Origin: Ferruginibacter sp.
GTDB taxonomy: Bacteria; Bacteroidota; Bacteroidia; Chitinophagales; Chitinophagaceae
Direction of reading: 5' to 3'
Length of the DNA stretch: 64,000 nt
NCBI GenBank assembly: GCA_025352695.1
Contig: JANXSK010000027.1
Location: 62,001 to 126,000, forward strand
Of this stretch, positions 1 through 9,727 are shown in pieces. The translations under genes were made by a program, and so were the position numbers. The notes under the pieces are model-generated. The model made no database searches. It worked only from the letters and a program-made list of their open reading frames with translations, and was not told where the DNA came from. Each line of letters opens with the position of its first letter. Position 1 is the stretch's first letter.

Positions 1-26
1 TTTATAACTAAATATTGATAGCCTTT

Positions 27-1583
27 CTATTTATTTGTCATTCGTATTATAGGAACAATCATTTCTTCCAAACTTACTCCACCGTGTTGAAAGGTATTTC
101 TGTAATAATTTACAAAATGATTATAATTGTTGGGATAACATAAAAAGATATCGCCTTTTGCAAAAATAAACGAAGAGTTTACATTTGGTACCGGCAGGCC
201 CGCCTCTCTCGGATCTCTAAATACCAATACATCTTTCGGATCGTAATTTAAATTACGGCCATGCTTGTACCTAAGATTAGCCGTAGTTTGTTTATCTCCA
301 ATAACTTTAGCAGGCGTTTTTACCCTTACCGTTCCATGATCTGTACCAACTATAACTGTTACCTTTTTATCTGCAATTTTTTTTAATGCCTGGTGTAAAG
401 GCGAATGTATAAACCAGCTTTCTGTAATGCTTCTGTAACTTGTTTCATCACCGGCCAGTTCTTTTAATACCTCCATTTCGGTACGTGCATGGCTAAGCAT
501 ATCTATAAAATTATACACAATAATATTGATGTCGTTTTGCATCATATTGTGCATATTCTCTACTAATTTTTGGCCATCATGGTTATTGGTTATTTTAGTG
601 TACGAATATTTTAAATCAGCTTTGCCAAGCCTTTTTAGCTGGCCTTTAAAAAATTCTTCCTCGTACATGTTTTTTCCTCCTTCCTCATCGTCATTTTTCC
701 ATTGAGCGGTAAATTGTTTTTCTATATCGATAGGTAACATTCCAGCAAAAATGGCATTTCTGGCATATTGAGTTGCAGTAGGAAGTATAGAATAAAAAGT
801 TTCTTCTTCCTGAATGCGAAAACTTTCTGCAAAAATTGGTTGTATGGTTTTCCATTGATCAAACCGCAAATTATCTATTAAAACAAAAAATAAAGGTGTT
901 CCTTTTTCAAGATGAGGCAATACTTTATTCTTCATTAAGTTATGGCTCATTATAGGTGCATCTAAACATTTTGGTTGTACCCAGAAAGCATAGTTTCTTG
1001 AAATAAATTTAAAAAATTCTGTATTAGCTTCTGCCTTTTGTGATTGAAATACTTCCTGCATTTCCGGACTGTCGCTCTTTTTCATTTCAAGTTCCCAATA
1101 CACCAATTTTTTATAAATTTCCATCCAGCCTTTATAATCGGGATTATCGCTTAATGCCATAAATAAACTGCGAAAATCCTGCTGGTAAGCTGAAGTTGTT
1201 TTTTCTGCAACCAACCTTTTATTATCTATCAATTTTTTTAAGCTAAGCCAAACCTGATTTGGATTTACAGGTTTTATTAAATAGTCGCTTATCTGGCTGC
1301 CGATAGCTTCATCCATTAAGTTTTCTGCTTCATTTTTAGTTATCAGCACTACAGGTAAATTACTGTTAACTTCTTTAATTTGCTGAAGCGTCTGCAATCC
1401 TGTTATACCAGGCATTGTTTCATCCAATAATACCACATCAACAATGTTTTCCTTTACAAATTCCACTGCATCAAATCCATTGGTTTTAGTATTTACTTCG
1501 TAACCCTTGTTTTCTAAAAATATAATCTGCGAGGTAAGGCTATCAATTTCATCGTCTACCCAAAGAATTTTTGCTATACTCAT
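27..1583 (-). CDS. porX: PorX-like response regulator with C-terminal PglZ/alkaline-phosphatase-like domain (T9SS regulator)
   Basis: N-terminal receiver domain (ILWVDDEIDSLTSQIIFLENKGYEV, VVLLDETMPG, LPVVLITK) fused to PglZ-like domain (FFVLIDNLRFDQWK, VGTDHGTVRV, FQHGGVSLEEMIVPI). Confidence 0.93.
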   Translation of the reverse strand: MSIAKILWVDDEIDSLTSQIIFLENKGYEVNTKTNGFDAVEFVKENIVDVVLLDETMPGITGLQTLQQIKEVNSNLPVVLITKNEAENLMDEAIGSQISDYLIKPVNPNQVWLSLKKLIDNKRLVAEKTTSAYQQDFRSLFMALSDNPDYKGWMEIYKKLVYWELEMKKSDSPEMQEVFQSQKAEANTEFFKFISRNYAFWVQPKCLDAPIMSHNLMKNKVLPHLEKGTPLFFVLIDNLRFDQWKTIQPIFAESFRIQEEETFYSILPTATQYARNAIFAGMLPIDIEKQFTAQWKNDDEEGGKNMYEEEFFKGQLKRLGKADLKYSYTKITNNHDGQKLVENMHNMMQNDINIIVYNFIDMLSHARTEMEVLKELAGDETSYRSITESWFIHSPLHQALKKIADKKVTVIVGTDHGTVRVKTPAKVIGDKQTTANLRYKHGRNLNYDPKDVLVFRDPREAGLPVPNVNSSFIFAKGDIFLCYPNNYNHFVNYYRNTFQHGGVSLEEMIVPIIRMTNK

Positions 1584-1797
1584 GATGGCTGTTATTTTAT
1601 ATTACCGTTTAAAATTTATAATACTTATTTCCTTTATTGTGTATTAAATAATTAGAAGAATTACCTTTTTGTTTTCAGCAAAAAAGATCTTTTATCAAGT
1701 CAATAAAAATTTATGAAGTAGCGTTTACCTATATACGGTTATAATGTTAAAACAATAAGGTATGTAGCAAATATAATGGATTCAAATTTCAGATTTG

Positions 1798-1805
1798 TAG
1801 CTTTG
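1798..1805 (+). promoter_or_regulatory. candidate -7 box TAGCTTTG upstream of HD-domain gene
   Basis: Matches Bacteroidota TAnnTTTG; no clear -33 element; about 54 nt from ATG. Confidence 0.35.
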
Positions 1806-1858
1806 TGATGCTTGTAAAATAAGATTTAACAAAATACTATCAATCATTAAATTAATTA

Positions 1859-3040
1859 ATGCAGCCAAAAAAAATAATCAATGATCCGGTATATGGCTTT
1901 ATTACCATTGATGATGAACTCATTTTTAAAATAATTGCCCACCCTTATTACCAACGCCTTCGACGCATTCATCAAATGGCTATGGCACACCTCGTATATC
2001 CAGGCGCTGTACATACAAGGCTGCATCATTCTTTAGGTGCCTATCATTTAATGTGTAATGCCATCAACGAATTAAAAAATAAAGGCACTGTTATTTCCAA
2101 AGAGGAAGAACAAGGCGCCAAAGTTGCCATTTTATTACACGATATAGGCCATGGGCCTTTTAGCCATGCATTGGAAAATATATTGATAGAAGGTATGCAC
2201 CACGAAGCGATTTCTTTATTATTAATGCAAGACCTCAATAAACAGTTTAATGGGCAACTGCAGGTTGCCATAGATATTTTCACCAATGTGCATCCCAAAA
2301 AATACCTGTATCAACTAATAAGCGGACAACTGGATGTAGATAGAATGGATTATTTAACAAGGGATAGTTTTTTTAGCGGTGTAAGTGAAGGAGTAATTGG
2401 CTATGACCGAATTATTAAAATGCTGATTGTACATGAAGGAGAGCTGATGGTAGAAGAAAAAGGCATTTATTCCATCGAAAAATTTTTATTAGCGAGGCGC
2501 TTAATGTATTGGCAGGTTTATTTACACAAAACAGTATTGTGTGCTGAACAAATGCTGCAGCGCATTATAAAAAGAGCCAAACACATTAAGGCATTTACCA
2601 AAACCCCACTCAATAAATTTATTAATGAGCCAATTGAAACTGTAACATTGGAAGAATTTTGCCAGTTGGATGACTTTGATGTAATGTCCACAATAAAAGA
2701 ATGGTGTACACATGATGATAAAATTTTATCAATATTGTGCGAAGGAATAATTAACCGCCACCTATTTAAAATAAAATTTTTTGGTCAACCTATAAAAGAA
2801 GAATTGCTGGCGGAAAAACTAGCTGATGTTATACAACAATTAAATATTAGTACAATTGATGCAAGCTGGTTAGTTTTTACCGGAGAAGCAGCTAGCAACA
2901 CCTATAATTTTGAGAACGAACATATTTATATTTTATTCAAAGATGGATCTGTAAAAGATATTTCTGAAGTTGACAATGCGCTCATAAATCAAAACATGAA
3001 GAGCAAGGTTAAAAAATATTACATTTGTTATTCAAGATAG
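1859..3040 (+). CDS. HD-domain phosphohydrolase (dNTPase/YdhJ-like)
   Basis: INDPVYGFITI, RLRRIHQM, HTRLHHSLGAYHL, LLHDIGHGPFSHALE HD motif, SGQLDVDRMDYLTRDSFFSGV. Confidence 0.9.
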   Translation: MQPKKIINDPVYGFITIDDELIFKIIAHPYYQRLRRIHQMAMAHLVYPGAVHTRLHHSLGAYHLMCNAINELKNKGTVISKEEEQGAKVAILLHDIGHGPFSHALENILIEGMHHEAISLLLMQDLNKQFNGQLQVAIDIFTNVHPKKYLYQLISGQLDVDRMDYLTRDSFFSGVSEGVIGYDRIIKMLIVHEGELMVEEKGIYSIEKFLLARRLMYWQVYLHKTVLCAEQMLQRIIKRAKHIKAFTKTPLNKFINEPIETVTLEEFCQLDDFDVMSTIKEWCTHDDKILSILCEGIINRHLFKIKFFGQPIKEELLAEKLADVIQQLNISTIDASWLVFTGEAASNTYNFENEHIYILFKDGSVKDISEVDNALINQNMKSKVKKYYICYSR

Positions 3041-3104
3041 ACACAAGCTTTTAGTGTTACCAACGTAAAGCTAAAAGTTACCCTCAAAGATTAGCTAAAA
3101 AAAT

Positions 3105-4160
3105 ATGCAATTTTCCGCCGTACAGATAGCCCTACTGATCAATGGTAAAGTAGAAGGTAATGCTGAAATAACAGTTAGTACTTTTGGTAAAATTGAAGAC
3201 GCCAATGTGGGTGAACTGGCTTTTTTAGCCAATCCAAAATATGAAGATTATTTGTATCATACCCATGCCTCTATTATTATTATTAATGAAACGCTGGAAT
3301 TAAAACATCCCATTTCAGCAACTCTTATCAGAGTACCGGATGCCTATACAGCTTTTGCCGAATTACTTGATAAATATCAGCAAATACGCAACCAGCAATT
3401 AACCGGTATACAACAACCTGCTTATGTTGATGCGACCGCAAAAATTGGTAATCAGGTATATATTGGAGCGTTTGCTTACATTGGCGAAAAGGTAATTATT
3501 GCTGACGGAGTTAAAATTTTTCCTTCTGCTTACATTGGTAATAATGTAGTGCTTGGCGAAAACTCTATCATTTACCCGGGTGTTAAAATTTATCACCATT
3601 GTATTATTGGTAAAAATGTGGTGATTCATGCAGGCAGTGTTATTGGTGGCGATGGCTTTGGTTTTGCGCCACAACCGGATGGCACTTTTATAAAGGTTCC
3701 GCAAATTGGTAATGTAATTATTGAAGATAATGTAGAAATAGGCTCCAATGCCACTATTGACAGGGCTACCATTGGAAGTACATTAATAAAAGCAGGTGCC
3801 AAACTAGATAACCTTTTACAAATTGCACACAATGTTGAAATAGGTAATAACACCATAATTGCTGCACAGGCAGGTATTAGTGGTAGTACTAAAATTGGGA
3901 ATAATGTTATGATTGGTGGACAAGTGGGAATTGTTGGCCATCTTCAAATTGCAGACGGAAGTAAAATTAATGCACAAAGCGGCGTAAGCAAATCAATTAA
4001 AAAAGCAAATACTGCAGTCACCGGCTCTCCTGCCTATGACTACACAGCTTCACTGCGTAGTCAGGCAATGGTAAGATGCCTTCCCGAAATGGAAAAAAGA
4101 ATACAACAGCTGGAAAAATTAGTGAAAGAATTGTTAATATCCAATACTAAAAAAGATTAA
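3105..4160 (+). CDS. lpxD: UDP-3-O-(3-hydroxyacyl)glucosamine N-acyltransferase
   Basis: Left-handed beta-helix hexapeptide repeats; VIGGDGFGFAP, IGSNATIDRATIGSTLIKAGAKLDNLLQIAHNVEIG signature. Confidence 0.95.
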   Translation: MQFSAVQIALLINGKVEGNAEITVSTFGKIEDANVGELAFLANPKYEDYLYHTHASIIIINETLELKHPISATLIRVPDAYTAFAELLDKYQQIRNQQLTGIQQPAYVDATAKIGNQVYIGAFAYIGEKVIIADGVKIFPSAYIGNNVVLGENSIIYPGVKIYHHCIIGKNVVIHAGSVIGGDGFGFAPQPDGTFIKVPQIGNVIIEDNVEIGSNATIDRATIGSTLIKAGAKLDNLLQIAHNVEIGNNTIIAAQAGISGSTKIGNNVMIGGQVGIVGHLQIADGSKINAQSGVSKSIKKANTAVTGSPAYDYTASLRSQAMVRCLPEMEKRIQQLEKLVKELLISNTKKD

Positions 4161-4349
4161 TTAAATACCTCTTCTACAAATTATCTACTTAATAAAAAAA
4201 GCGAAAACTTTCTCAAATAAAAACTAATGCTAATTTTACAACAACCTATTAACCGTTATTTTAAAAAACTTAACCGCTAGCTTCAGGATATTGCACTATC
4301 TGGTGCCGAAAAATAAAATATCTTTACCCCCTATTTATAAAAAATAAGC

Positions 4350-5756
4350 ATGGACGCAAATTTTAACCCAGACAAACAACACACGTTATTATCACCTATC
4401 AGCATTTCTGGTACAGGTTTACATACTGGTATAAATGTAGATATGACATTAAAACCTGCAAATGCAGGTTTTGGATTTCAGTTTCAACGCATTGATTTGC
4501 CTGGTATGCCAATCATTAAAGCAGATTGTGATTTGGTGACTGATACATCTAGAGGAACTACGCTTGAAGTTGGGGATGCTAAAGTGAGTACTGTTGAACA
4601 CATTCTGGCGGCATTGGTTGGTATGGGAGTAGATAATTGTTTAATTGAAATAAACGGACCCGAAATACCCATTATTGATGGAAGCAGTGAGCCATTTGTA
4701 GAAATTATTGAAAAAGGTGGCGTGCTTGAACAAGAGGCTGCAAAAGCCTGGTATTCTATCGATAACAATATTTCTTATTACGATGATGTTAAAAGGGTAG
4801 AAATGACAGTACTCCCTTCTACAGATTATAAAATAACAACGCTCATTGATTTTAATTCTCCGGTACTTGGCACCCAGCATGCCAGTTTAAAAACAATGCA
4901 GGAGTTTAAGTCTCAAATTGCTCCTTGTCGTACTTTTTGTTTTTTACACGAATTGGAAGCCTTACTTGATAATAACCTGATAAAAGGGGGAGATATTAAT
5001 AATGCTATTGTAGTAGTAGACAGACCGGTAACCAAAGAAGAAATGGGCCGTCTTGCAAAAGCCTTTGGCAGAGAAAAAGTAGAAGTAAAAAGCGAAGGTT
5101 ACCTAAATAATCTGGAACTACGTTTCCCAAATGAACCAGCAAGGCATAAATTACTCGATGTAATAGGAGATCTTGCTTTGATTGGCTATCCTTTAAAAGG
5201 CCATATCATTGCCAACAGGCCCGGACACAGCAGCAATGTTGAGTTTGCTAAAAAAATAAAAAATTACATCAAAAAAAACAAACATACCAAGGGCATTCCT
5301 ATTTATGACCCAACCCAGCCGCCAGTTTATTCTTTACAACAAATAGAAAAAACTTTGCCGCACCGGTATCCTTTTTTATTGGTGGATAAAATTATTGAAT
5401 TAACCGATAAACAAATTGTGGGCATTAAGAATGTAACTTTCAATGAATATTTCTTTCAGGGGCACTTTCCTGGAAACCCTGTGATGCCCGGTGTTTTGCA
5501 GGTGGAGGCACTAGCACAAACAGGTGGTATTCTTTGTATTAATGCTATGCCAGAAGGACAGTATGATACCTATTTTATAAAAATAGAGAATTGCAAATTC
5601 AAGCAAAAAGTAGTTCCCGGCGATACAATGATTTTAAAAATGGAACTTATTGAACCTATCCGCCGCGGAATTTGCGCAATGAGAGGTAGTATTTTTGTAG
5701 GAAACAAACTTTGTACAGAAGGCGATTTAACAGCACAGCTTGTAAAAAGAAACTAA
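4350..5756 (+). CDS. lpxC/fabZ: Bifunctional UDP-3-O-acyl-GlcNAc deacetylase / 3-hydroxyacyl-ACP dehydratase (LpxC-FabZ fusion)
   Basis: LpxC motifs (GTGLHTG, STVEHILAAL, HKLLDVIGDLALIG) followed by FabZ motifs (LPHRYPFLLVDKI, GHFPGNPVMPGVLQVEALAQ). Confidence 0.95.
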   Translation: MDANFNPDKQHTLLSPISISGTGLHTGINVDMTLKPANAGFGFQFQRIDLPGMPIIKADCDLVTDTSRGTTLEVGDAKVSTVEHILAALVGMGVDNCLIEINGPEIPIIDGSSEPFVEIIEKGGVLEQEAAKAWYSIDNNISYYDDVKRVEMTVLPSTDYKITTLIDFNSPVLGTQHASLKTMQEFKSQIAPCRTFCFLHELEALLDNNLIKGGDINNAIVVVDRPVTKEEMGRLAKAFGREKVEVKSEGYLNNLELRFPNEPARHKLLDVIGDLALIGYPLKGHIIANRPGHSSNVEFAKKIKNYIKKNKHTKGIPIYDPTQPPVYSLQQIEKTLPHRYPFLLVDKIIELTDKQIVGIKNVTFNEYFFQGHFPGNPVMPGVLQVEALAQTGGILCINAMPEGQYDTYFIKIENCKFKQKVVPGDTMILKMELIEPIRRGICAMRGSIFVGNKLCTEGDLTAQLVKRN

Positions 5757-5859
5757 TAAAAAATCTTTCAATGACTCAATTACTCTATTATAAAATATTG
5801 TTACCAACATACACCGGGCAATTTTGTCATTTCCAAATTTTTAAATTTTCAAATTTGTT

Positions 5860-6657
5860 ATGATTCATCCGCACACCTACATACACCCAAATGCAAAATT
5901 AGCAACCAATGTAAAGATTGATCCATTTAGTGTCATTCATCCAAATGTAGAAATTGGGGAAGGTACTTGGATAGGGAGCAATGTTACCATCATGGAAGGC
6001 GCTAGAATTGGAAAGAATTGCCGGATTTTTCCAGGAGCAGTAATTGCCGCAATTCCGCAGGATTTAAAATTTGAAGGCGAACAAACCACTGTGGAAATTG
6101 GCGATAATACTACCATCCGTGAGTTTGTAACCGTAAATCGTGGCAGTAAAGATCGCTGGACAACAAAGGTCGGCAACAATTGTCTTATTATGGCTTATAG
6201 TCATATTGCCCATGATTGTATTGTTGGTAATAATTGTATTATGAGTAACAGCACCCAAATGGCAGGTCATGTTACTATGGGCGATAATTCTATTTTGGCA
6301 GGAATGTGTGCCATTCACCAATTTGTTCAAATTGGGCAACATGCTTTTATTAGCGGAGGTTCACTTGTTAGCAAAGATGTGCCTCCTTATATTAAAGCAG
6401 GCCGCACACCGCTTAGTTACGCCGGAGTAAATTCGGTAGGTTTAAAACGCAAAGGTTTTTCTAACGACCGCATTAACCAGATACTTGATATTTACCGTAT
6501 CATCTATAATAAATCTATGAACACTTCGCAGGCACTTAATTTTATTGAAGAAGAATTACCTGCTACTGATGAACGAGATGAAATTGTAACATTTATAAGA
6601 GAAAGTGGCAGAGGCATCATCAAACGTTTTTCAAAAGGTAGTCAGGATGATGAATAA
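5860..6657 (+). CDS. lpxA: Acyl-ACP-UDP-N-acetylglucosamine O-acyltransferase
   Basis: Hexapeptide repeats; NTTIREFVTVNRG, NCLIMAYSHIAHDCIVGNNCIMSN, LAGMCAIHQFVQIG, VGLKRKGFS. Confidence 0.95.
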   Translation: MIHPHTYIHPNAKLATNVKIDPFSVIHPNVEIGEGTWIGSNVTIMEGARIGKNCRIFPGAVIAAIPQDLKFEGEQTTVEIGDNTTIREFVTVNRGSKDRWTTKVGNNCLIMAYSHIAHDCIVGNNCIMSNSTQMAGHVTMGDNSILAGMCAIHQFVQIGQHAFISGGSLVSKDVPPYIKAGRTPLSYAGVNSVGLKRKGFSNDRINQILDIYRIIYNKSMNTSQALNFIEEELPATDERDEIVTFIRESGRGIIKRFSKGSQDDE

Positions 6658-6775
6658 ATTTATTCGCTTTTACATCCGTAATTTAATTATACTTTATCGC
6701 TATTATACGTCAGTAATCAGAAAGAAAAGTTCTTAATAAAAGATACTATCAGGAAGCAATTCCAATCTAATAAAA

Positions 6776-7387
6776 ATGCAAATTACTTTAACCAATGCAG
6801 GCAAAAGATTTAACAGGGAATGGATATTCCGGCATTTTAATTATTCATTTTTAGAAGATAAGAAATATGCCATTACAGGATCCAATGGTTCTGGTAAATC
6901 TACTTTGCTACAGGTAATTGCAGGTTCGTTATCGTACAACGAAGGACAGGTTGACTTTGCATTTAAACAAAAAAAAATAGATCAAGAGCTACACTTTCAA
7001 CACATCTCTATTGCAGCTCCTTATTTAGAATTAATAGAAGAAATGACATCCGGAGAATTTTTGAGTTTTCATAACCAGTTTAAAAAACTATTACTTACTG
7101 ATAAAGAAATCTTGGGAATTGTAGGATTACAAAAAGCTATTAACAAACAGATCCGCTATTACAGCAGCGGAATGAAACAACGATTAAAATTGGCGCAGGC
7201 TTTTTTTTGTGATTCCCCCGTTTTACTGTTAGATGAACCAACCACAAATTTAGATGCAGAAGGTATTGCTTTGTACCAGCAGCTGATTAAAAATTACACC
7301 TCCAATAAACTAGTAATTATTAGCAGCAATGATTTGCAGGAGTATGAATTTTGTGATGCCATAATTGCTATCGGAAATTATAAGTAG
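6776..7387 (+). CDS. ABC transporter ATP-binding protein
   Basis: Walker A GSNGSGKSTLL, signature YSSGMKQRLKLAQA, Walker B VLLLDEPTTNLD. Confidence 0.9.
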   Translation: MQITLTNAGKRFNREWIFRHFNYSFLEDKKYAITGSNGSGKSTLLQVIAGSLSYNEGQVDFAFKQKKIDQELHFQHISIAAPYLELIEEMTSGEFLSFHNQFKKLLLTDKEILGIVGLQKAINKQIRYYSSGMKQRLKLAQAFFCDSPVLLLDEPTTNLDAEGIALYQQLIKNYTSNKLVIISSNDLQEYEFCDAIIAIGNYK

Positions 7388-7405
7388 CAATATTCTAAAT
7401 CAATT

Positions 7406-7943
7406 TTAAACAACCTCGAAACTAACAGTATCATACATAGTTATTATTGGCAATGTAAAACTAAACTTGTCAAATACAATAATTTCAAAAGGTTGGTATT
7501 TCCAAATCTGGGTATTATAAATGCGGTTGTATACTTCCACCATAATTTCTTTTTGAGAAACCAATACATAGTATTGAAGGCTTTCAATCTTCTTGCAATA
7601 TTTAAGCCTTACTTCTTTATTGTCCAGTGCAGTTAAATCTGCAAGTACTTCAAAAATTATGGAAGGATGCTGAATATACAAATCACCAGGTTTCAAATCA
7701 TCTTTACAGATATACGTTAAATCGGGATAAACATAAAGTTGATCCTTTTCAATTTCCAGTTATATGCCTTCAGTAAAAATATTACATCCTTCTTTTTTGT
7801 TCACTCTTATTTAAACCCCTATATTCAGAATGATATTATTATAGTTTTTTGTTCCACCAGCCATCGCATATAATTCTCAAAATAAAAATCAAGGCGTTAT
7901 GCACGCTGCTCCTCTATTGCCTTATACTCGGCAAAGCTATATT
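7406..7943 (-). pseudogene. Degraded Uma2-family (putative restriction endonuclease-like) gene
   Basis: ORF 7406..7696 is the C-terminal part. Upstream minus-strand frames continue MAGGTKNYNNIILNIGV*IRVNKKEGCNIFTEGI*LEIEKDQLYVYPDLTYICKDDLKPGDL with in-frame TAA at about 7760-7762 and 7811-7813, a frame change near 7862 and TAA at about 7897-7899 in EYKAIEEQRA*RLDFYFENYMR. Confidence 0.8.
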
Positions 7944-8009
7944 TTTATCTCCTTTAGATATTGGGTAACTCATTGTATTAAAATTTAAAGTTATATTTTT
8001 ATACCTAAT

Positions 8010-9224
8010 TTATCTTCTGCTGGCAATCAGTAAATTCAAATCTGTGTACTTTAAATCAAACCGTTCACTTAAATAAAAGTTAGTAAGGCTGCCTTTAAAC
8101 ATGTAGATTCCGCTGCGTATATTTATTTTGTACCATACCACATTATCAATTCCTCCATCATCTGCAGTTTCTAATAACAACGGCATTAATACATTGCTAA
8201 TGGCCTGAGAAGCCGTACGGGCAAACCCACTTGGAATATTTGGTACGCAATAATGTATTACATCGTATTTTCTAAATACGGGTCTTTCAAGTGTGGTAAC
8301 TTCGCTGGTTTCAAAACAGCCACCTCTGTCTATACTCACATCAACAATTACTGTTCCAGGACGCATATTGCTTACCATTTCATCTGTTACAACAATCGGG
8401 GTTCTACCCCCGGTACTGCTTAATGCTCCAACAGCCACATCACAAGTTTTTAATTGCTTGGCTAAAATTTTAGGCTCAATCACGGAAGTCCATAAACGCC
8501 CGCCTATATTATTTTGTAACCTTTTAAGTCTGTAGATGCTGTTATCAAAAATCTTTACGCTTGCTCCCATTGCAAGTGCTGTCCTTGCGGCATATTCACC
8601 TACAATACCAGCACCAATAATAATCACTTTTGTTGGAGGAATTCCACTTATACCACCAACCAATACACCCTTTCCATTATTGGCATTGTTTAAATATTGC
8701 CCGGCAATCAGCATTACTGCACTGCCTGCTATTTCACTCATGCTGCGTACAATAGGATTGTGCCCGCTGTCATCTTTCAAATTTTCAAAACTCAACGCCG
8801 TAATCTTTTTGTCCATCATCTTCTGTAATATCTCCCTTTTCATCACAGCTAAATGTATTGGTGAAATAATATATTGGTTGTGTTTTAATAACTCACATTC
8901 ACTTTCACTAACCGGTGCACTTTTTACCAATACATCGCATTCAAAAACTTCTTTTTTATCATACGCAATTTTGGCACCTGCATCGCTATAATCTTTATCG
9001 CTATAACTGGCACCTTCACCTGCTTTTGTTTCTATTACAACCCTGTGGCCATTGGCAACCATCACTCCAACAGCTTCCGGAGTTAATGCAATCCGATTTT
9101 CACTAAAGGAAGTTTCCTTGGGTATACCAATAAACAATTCTTCTCCTTTTGGTTTTATATCCAGGGTTTCTTCCATTGTTTCGTAACTAAAAGAAGGAGA
9201 TACAAATGGTTTTGATGTTGCCAT
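8010..9224 (-). CDS. ald: Alanine dehydrogenase
   Basis: GIPKETSFSENRIALTPEAV, AGSAVMLIAGQYL, VIIIGAGIVGEYAARTALAMGASVKIFDNS, VDVSIDRGGCFETS. Confidence 0.9.
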   Translation of the reverse strand: MATSKPFVSPSFSYETMEETLDIKPKGEELFIGIPKETSFSENRIALTPEAVGVMVANGHRVVIETKAGEGASYSDKDYSDAGAKIAYDKKEVFECDVLVKSAPVSESECELLKHNQYIISPIHLAVMKREILQKMMDKKITALSFENLKDDSGHNPIVRSMSEIAGSAVMLIAGQYLNNANNGKGVLVGGISGIPPTKVIIIGAGIVGEYAARTALAMGASVKIFDNSIYRLKRLQNNIGGRLWTSVIEPKILAKQLKTCDVAVGALSSTGGRTPIVVTDEMVSNMRPGTVIVDVSIDRGGCFETSEVTTLERPVFRKYDVIHYCVPNIPSGFARTASQAISNVLMPLLLETADDGGIDNVVWYKINIRSGIYMFKGSLTNFYLSERFDLKYTDLNLLIASRR

Positions 9225-9251
9225 AATAATGAAAGATTGAAAATATACAAA

Positions 9252-9665
9252 TTACAAATTAATTTTCAGCTTTCGGGTATTCATATCAATTGTACTGATA
9301 GTGATATGCAAAGTATCATCAGGAAAAATACCGGGTGCCCTATTCGGCCATTCTACAAAACACTTGTTACCTGAGTATAAACAATCTTCTATACCGGCAT
9401 GCATAGCTTCTTGTTCATCTCTTAACCGGTAAAGGTCTATATGATAAATAATTTGTTTGTTTTGATTGGTATATTGGTTAATGATTGAAAACGTAGGACT
9501 GGAGATATTATCCTTAACCCCCATTGCTTCGCAAACAGCATGAACAAAAGTAGTTTTGCCTGCTCCCATATCCCCATGCATAGCAAAAACGTTATAATGT
9601 GCAGTGGCTGCTATAAATTGTTTAGCTGCTTCGTGTATGTTATCGGACGTAAAATTTAACTCCAT
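9252..9665 (-). CDS. tsaE: tRNA threonylcarbamoyladenosine biosynthesis ATPase TsaE
   Basis: MHGDMGAGKTTFVHAVCEAMG Walker A, SSPTFSIINQY, YHIDLYRL, FVEWPNRA. Start placed at ATG 9665 (MELNFTSDN) rather than 9785 of the ORF track, which would overlap copA and the intergenic promoters. Confidence 0.92.
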   Translation of the reverse strand: MELNFTSDNIHEAAKQFIAATAHYNVFAMHGDMGAGKTTFVHAVCEAMGVKDNISSPTFSIINQYTNQNKQIIYHIDLYRLRDEQEAMHAGIEDCLYSGNKCFVEWPNRAPGIFPDDTLHITISTIDMNTRKLKINL

Positions 9666-9669
9666 GTTG

Positions 9670-9677
9670 CAAAGATA
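9670..9677 (-). promoter_or_regulatory. candidate -7 box TATCTTTG of tsaE
   Basis: Minus strand reads TATCTTTG-gcaa-ATG; TAnnTTTG match 4 nt from start codon. Confidence 0.5.
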
Positions 9678-9693
9678 TTTTCCTTCATTAGTA

Positions 9694-9723
9694 ATTGTGT
9701 AACAATTGCAAAGAATAATTTTG
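9694..9723 (+). promoter_or_regulatory. candidate promoter ATTG-N18-TAATTTTG of copper ATPase gene
   Basis: -33-like ATTG at 9694-9697 and TAATTTTG at 9716-9723, 4 nt upstream of ATG 9728. Confidence 0.55.
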
Positions 9724-9727
9724 CAGT

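Noticed and set aside
27-1583. PglZ domain suggesting a BREX phage-defence locus
   Set aside because: The receiver-PglZ architecture is that of PorX and no BREX genes (brxC, pglX, etc.) are present nearby.
6776-7387. Idea that the lone ABC ATPase near lpx genes forms an LPS exporter
   Set aside because: No permease is adjacent and the ATPase lacks LptB-specific context; only generic ABC motifs are visible.
8293-9106. Plus-strand ORFs 8293..8535, 8536..8991, 8915..9106
   Set aside because: Antisense to alanine dehydrogenase; no recognisable domains.
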